Positions 63,416-64,000 of a stretch of 64,000 nucleotides of DNA are shown here, one piece after another (the first letter of the stretch is position 1; each line of letters starts with the position of its first letter). The position numbers and the translations under genes were made by a program. The stretch is from NCBI GenBank assembly GCA_031763025.1, contig JASSKH010000029.1, forward strand, positions 1,984,001 to 2,048,000. The letters run 5' to 3'. Origin of the DNA: Macrocystis pyrifera (taxonomy: Eukaryota > Sar > Phaeophyceae > Laminariales > Laminariaceae). Below the pieces are notes generated by a model. That model did not search any database and had not been told where the DNA came from. It saw only the letters and a program-made list of their open reading frames with translations.

Positions 63416-63701
63416 CTGAAATACGATGCCGACATTGACCCGCAAACAAACCACAGAACAAAACACACCGGCACGTTTGTCATATGACCAGGTACCAGAT
63501 ACACCAAAAGCTAACGGCCAGCTCGCGACAAGTTAACGACCAGCAAGTTATGCTAACGGCCAGCAGAGCTACGGATCGGTGCGAGTAATATGTATATATA
63601 TATATTTACATTGAAGTGTCCCAAATATAAAGCTTGAGGTTGACAATATGTGCGCCCGATCTTCCAGTCTGAAATGAGATTGGGCAGCTCAACGTAAACA
63701 C

Positions 63702-63742
63702 CAAACACGTGCTCCCCGCCTAAAGAACGCATCACCATATCA
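63702..63742 (-). CDS. USP: Possible N-terminal USP exon
   Basis: Between acceptor ttttcag and donor gtgttt the frame reads MVMRSLGGEHVF, which recalls the plant N-terminal motif LMDMGQEHLF. Only 41 bases, and the following N-terminal segment (YPGGLAAY-like) was not found, so this is a weak call. Confidence 0.25.
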
Positions 63743-63869
63743 CTGAAAACCGGTAAAAAAAAACGCGCGCCTACACCCCACACAACCACCGCACACCAGA
63801 ACAGCCACACGCAACCACTCGAGGCTCACCGTTGCTATCCGCTGTAACAACGTATCGCCACATGACAAT

Positions 63870-63954
63870 ACCCCTATGTCCGGAAAAGTAAGGACCATTT
63901 GGATGTTGATATTAAAGACCAAGCGGTTATTACATTCCCAGACATAGTGGTACG
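63870..63954 (-). repeat. Family H hairpin element
   Basis: CCCTATGTCCGGAAAAGTAAG ... ATTACATTCCCAGACATAGTGG; the reverse complement aligns with the copy at 32861. Confidence 0.72.
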
Positions 63955-64000
63955 AACTAAACCGACACGGACATCCCCGCCGCTAGCACAAGGAGCCGCC

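Noticed and set aside
1-64000. Retroviral, LTR-retrotransposon, Polinton or LINE coding regions
   Set aside because: No reverse transcriptase, integrase, capsid or polymerase motif was seen in any frame, and no long terminal repeats were found.

Overview
The window is nuclear DNA from an intron-rich eukaryote. Three protein-coding genes are split into short exons by introns of about 0.1 to 4 kb. Introns and intergenic DNA are packed with homopolymer G or C tracts, minisatellites and short dispersed elements. Gene content and style (conserved eukaryotic housekeeping genes, a plant-type UDP-sugar pyrophosphorylase, long repeat-filled introns) fit a photosynthetic stramenopile, most likely a brown alga. 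This is inference; no marker in the window fixes the taxon. No rRNA, tRNA, CRISPR array or bacterial-style operon was found.

Layout. (1) Positions 1-4471, plus strand: the last four exons of COG2, a Golgi tethering-complex subunit; its upstream part lies outside the window. (2) 4472-9791: repeats, no recognised gene. (3) About 37240 down to 9792, minus strand: a roughly 27-kb gene with about 19 recognisable exons, encoding an STK11IP/LIP1-like protein with a leucine-rich-repeat block, a long disordered middle and PH-like C-terminal modules. It lies tail to tail with COG2. (4) 37250-48506: repeats, including a nested DNA transposon and a 1-kb minisatellite. (5) 63415 down to 48507, minus strand: a UDP-sugar pyrophosphorylase (USP) gene, nearly complete. 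Most exon phases join exactly; the first N-terminal exon or exons are missing or only tentatively seen. The three genes work in separate processes (Golgi trafficking, LRR/PH scaffold, nucleotide-sugar synthesis) and nothing suggests joint regulation.

Repeats. Four short dispersed families dominate. Family P: about 18 copies of a SINE-like element of up to about 500 bp; nearly all copies abut a G (or C) homopolymer tract and many have one at both ends. Family M: a roughly 105-bp near-palindromic MITE ending in CCCCCGTAATAG. Family D: a roughly 260-bp GATC-rich element with imperfect terminal inverted repeats. Family H: an 80-bp hairpin element. A 1066-bp transposon with perfect 13-bp inverted repeats and a 5-bp target duplication is nested inside a family M copy.

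Most unusual: four introns in two genes carry degenerate tandem copies of the end of the exon just upstream together with its 5' splice site. Together with the G-tract-associated family P this is the most interesting signal. Three coding exons also show apparent one-base homopolymer frame breaks although their outer splice phases fit, which looks more like consensus error than gene death.
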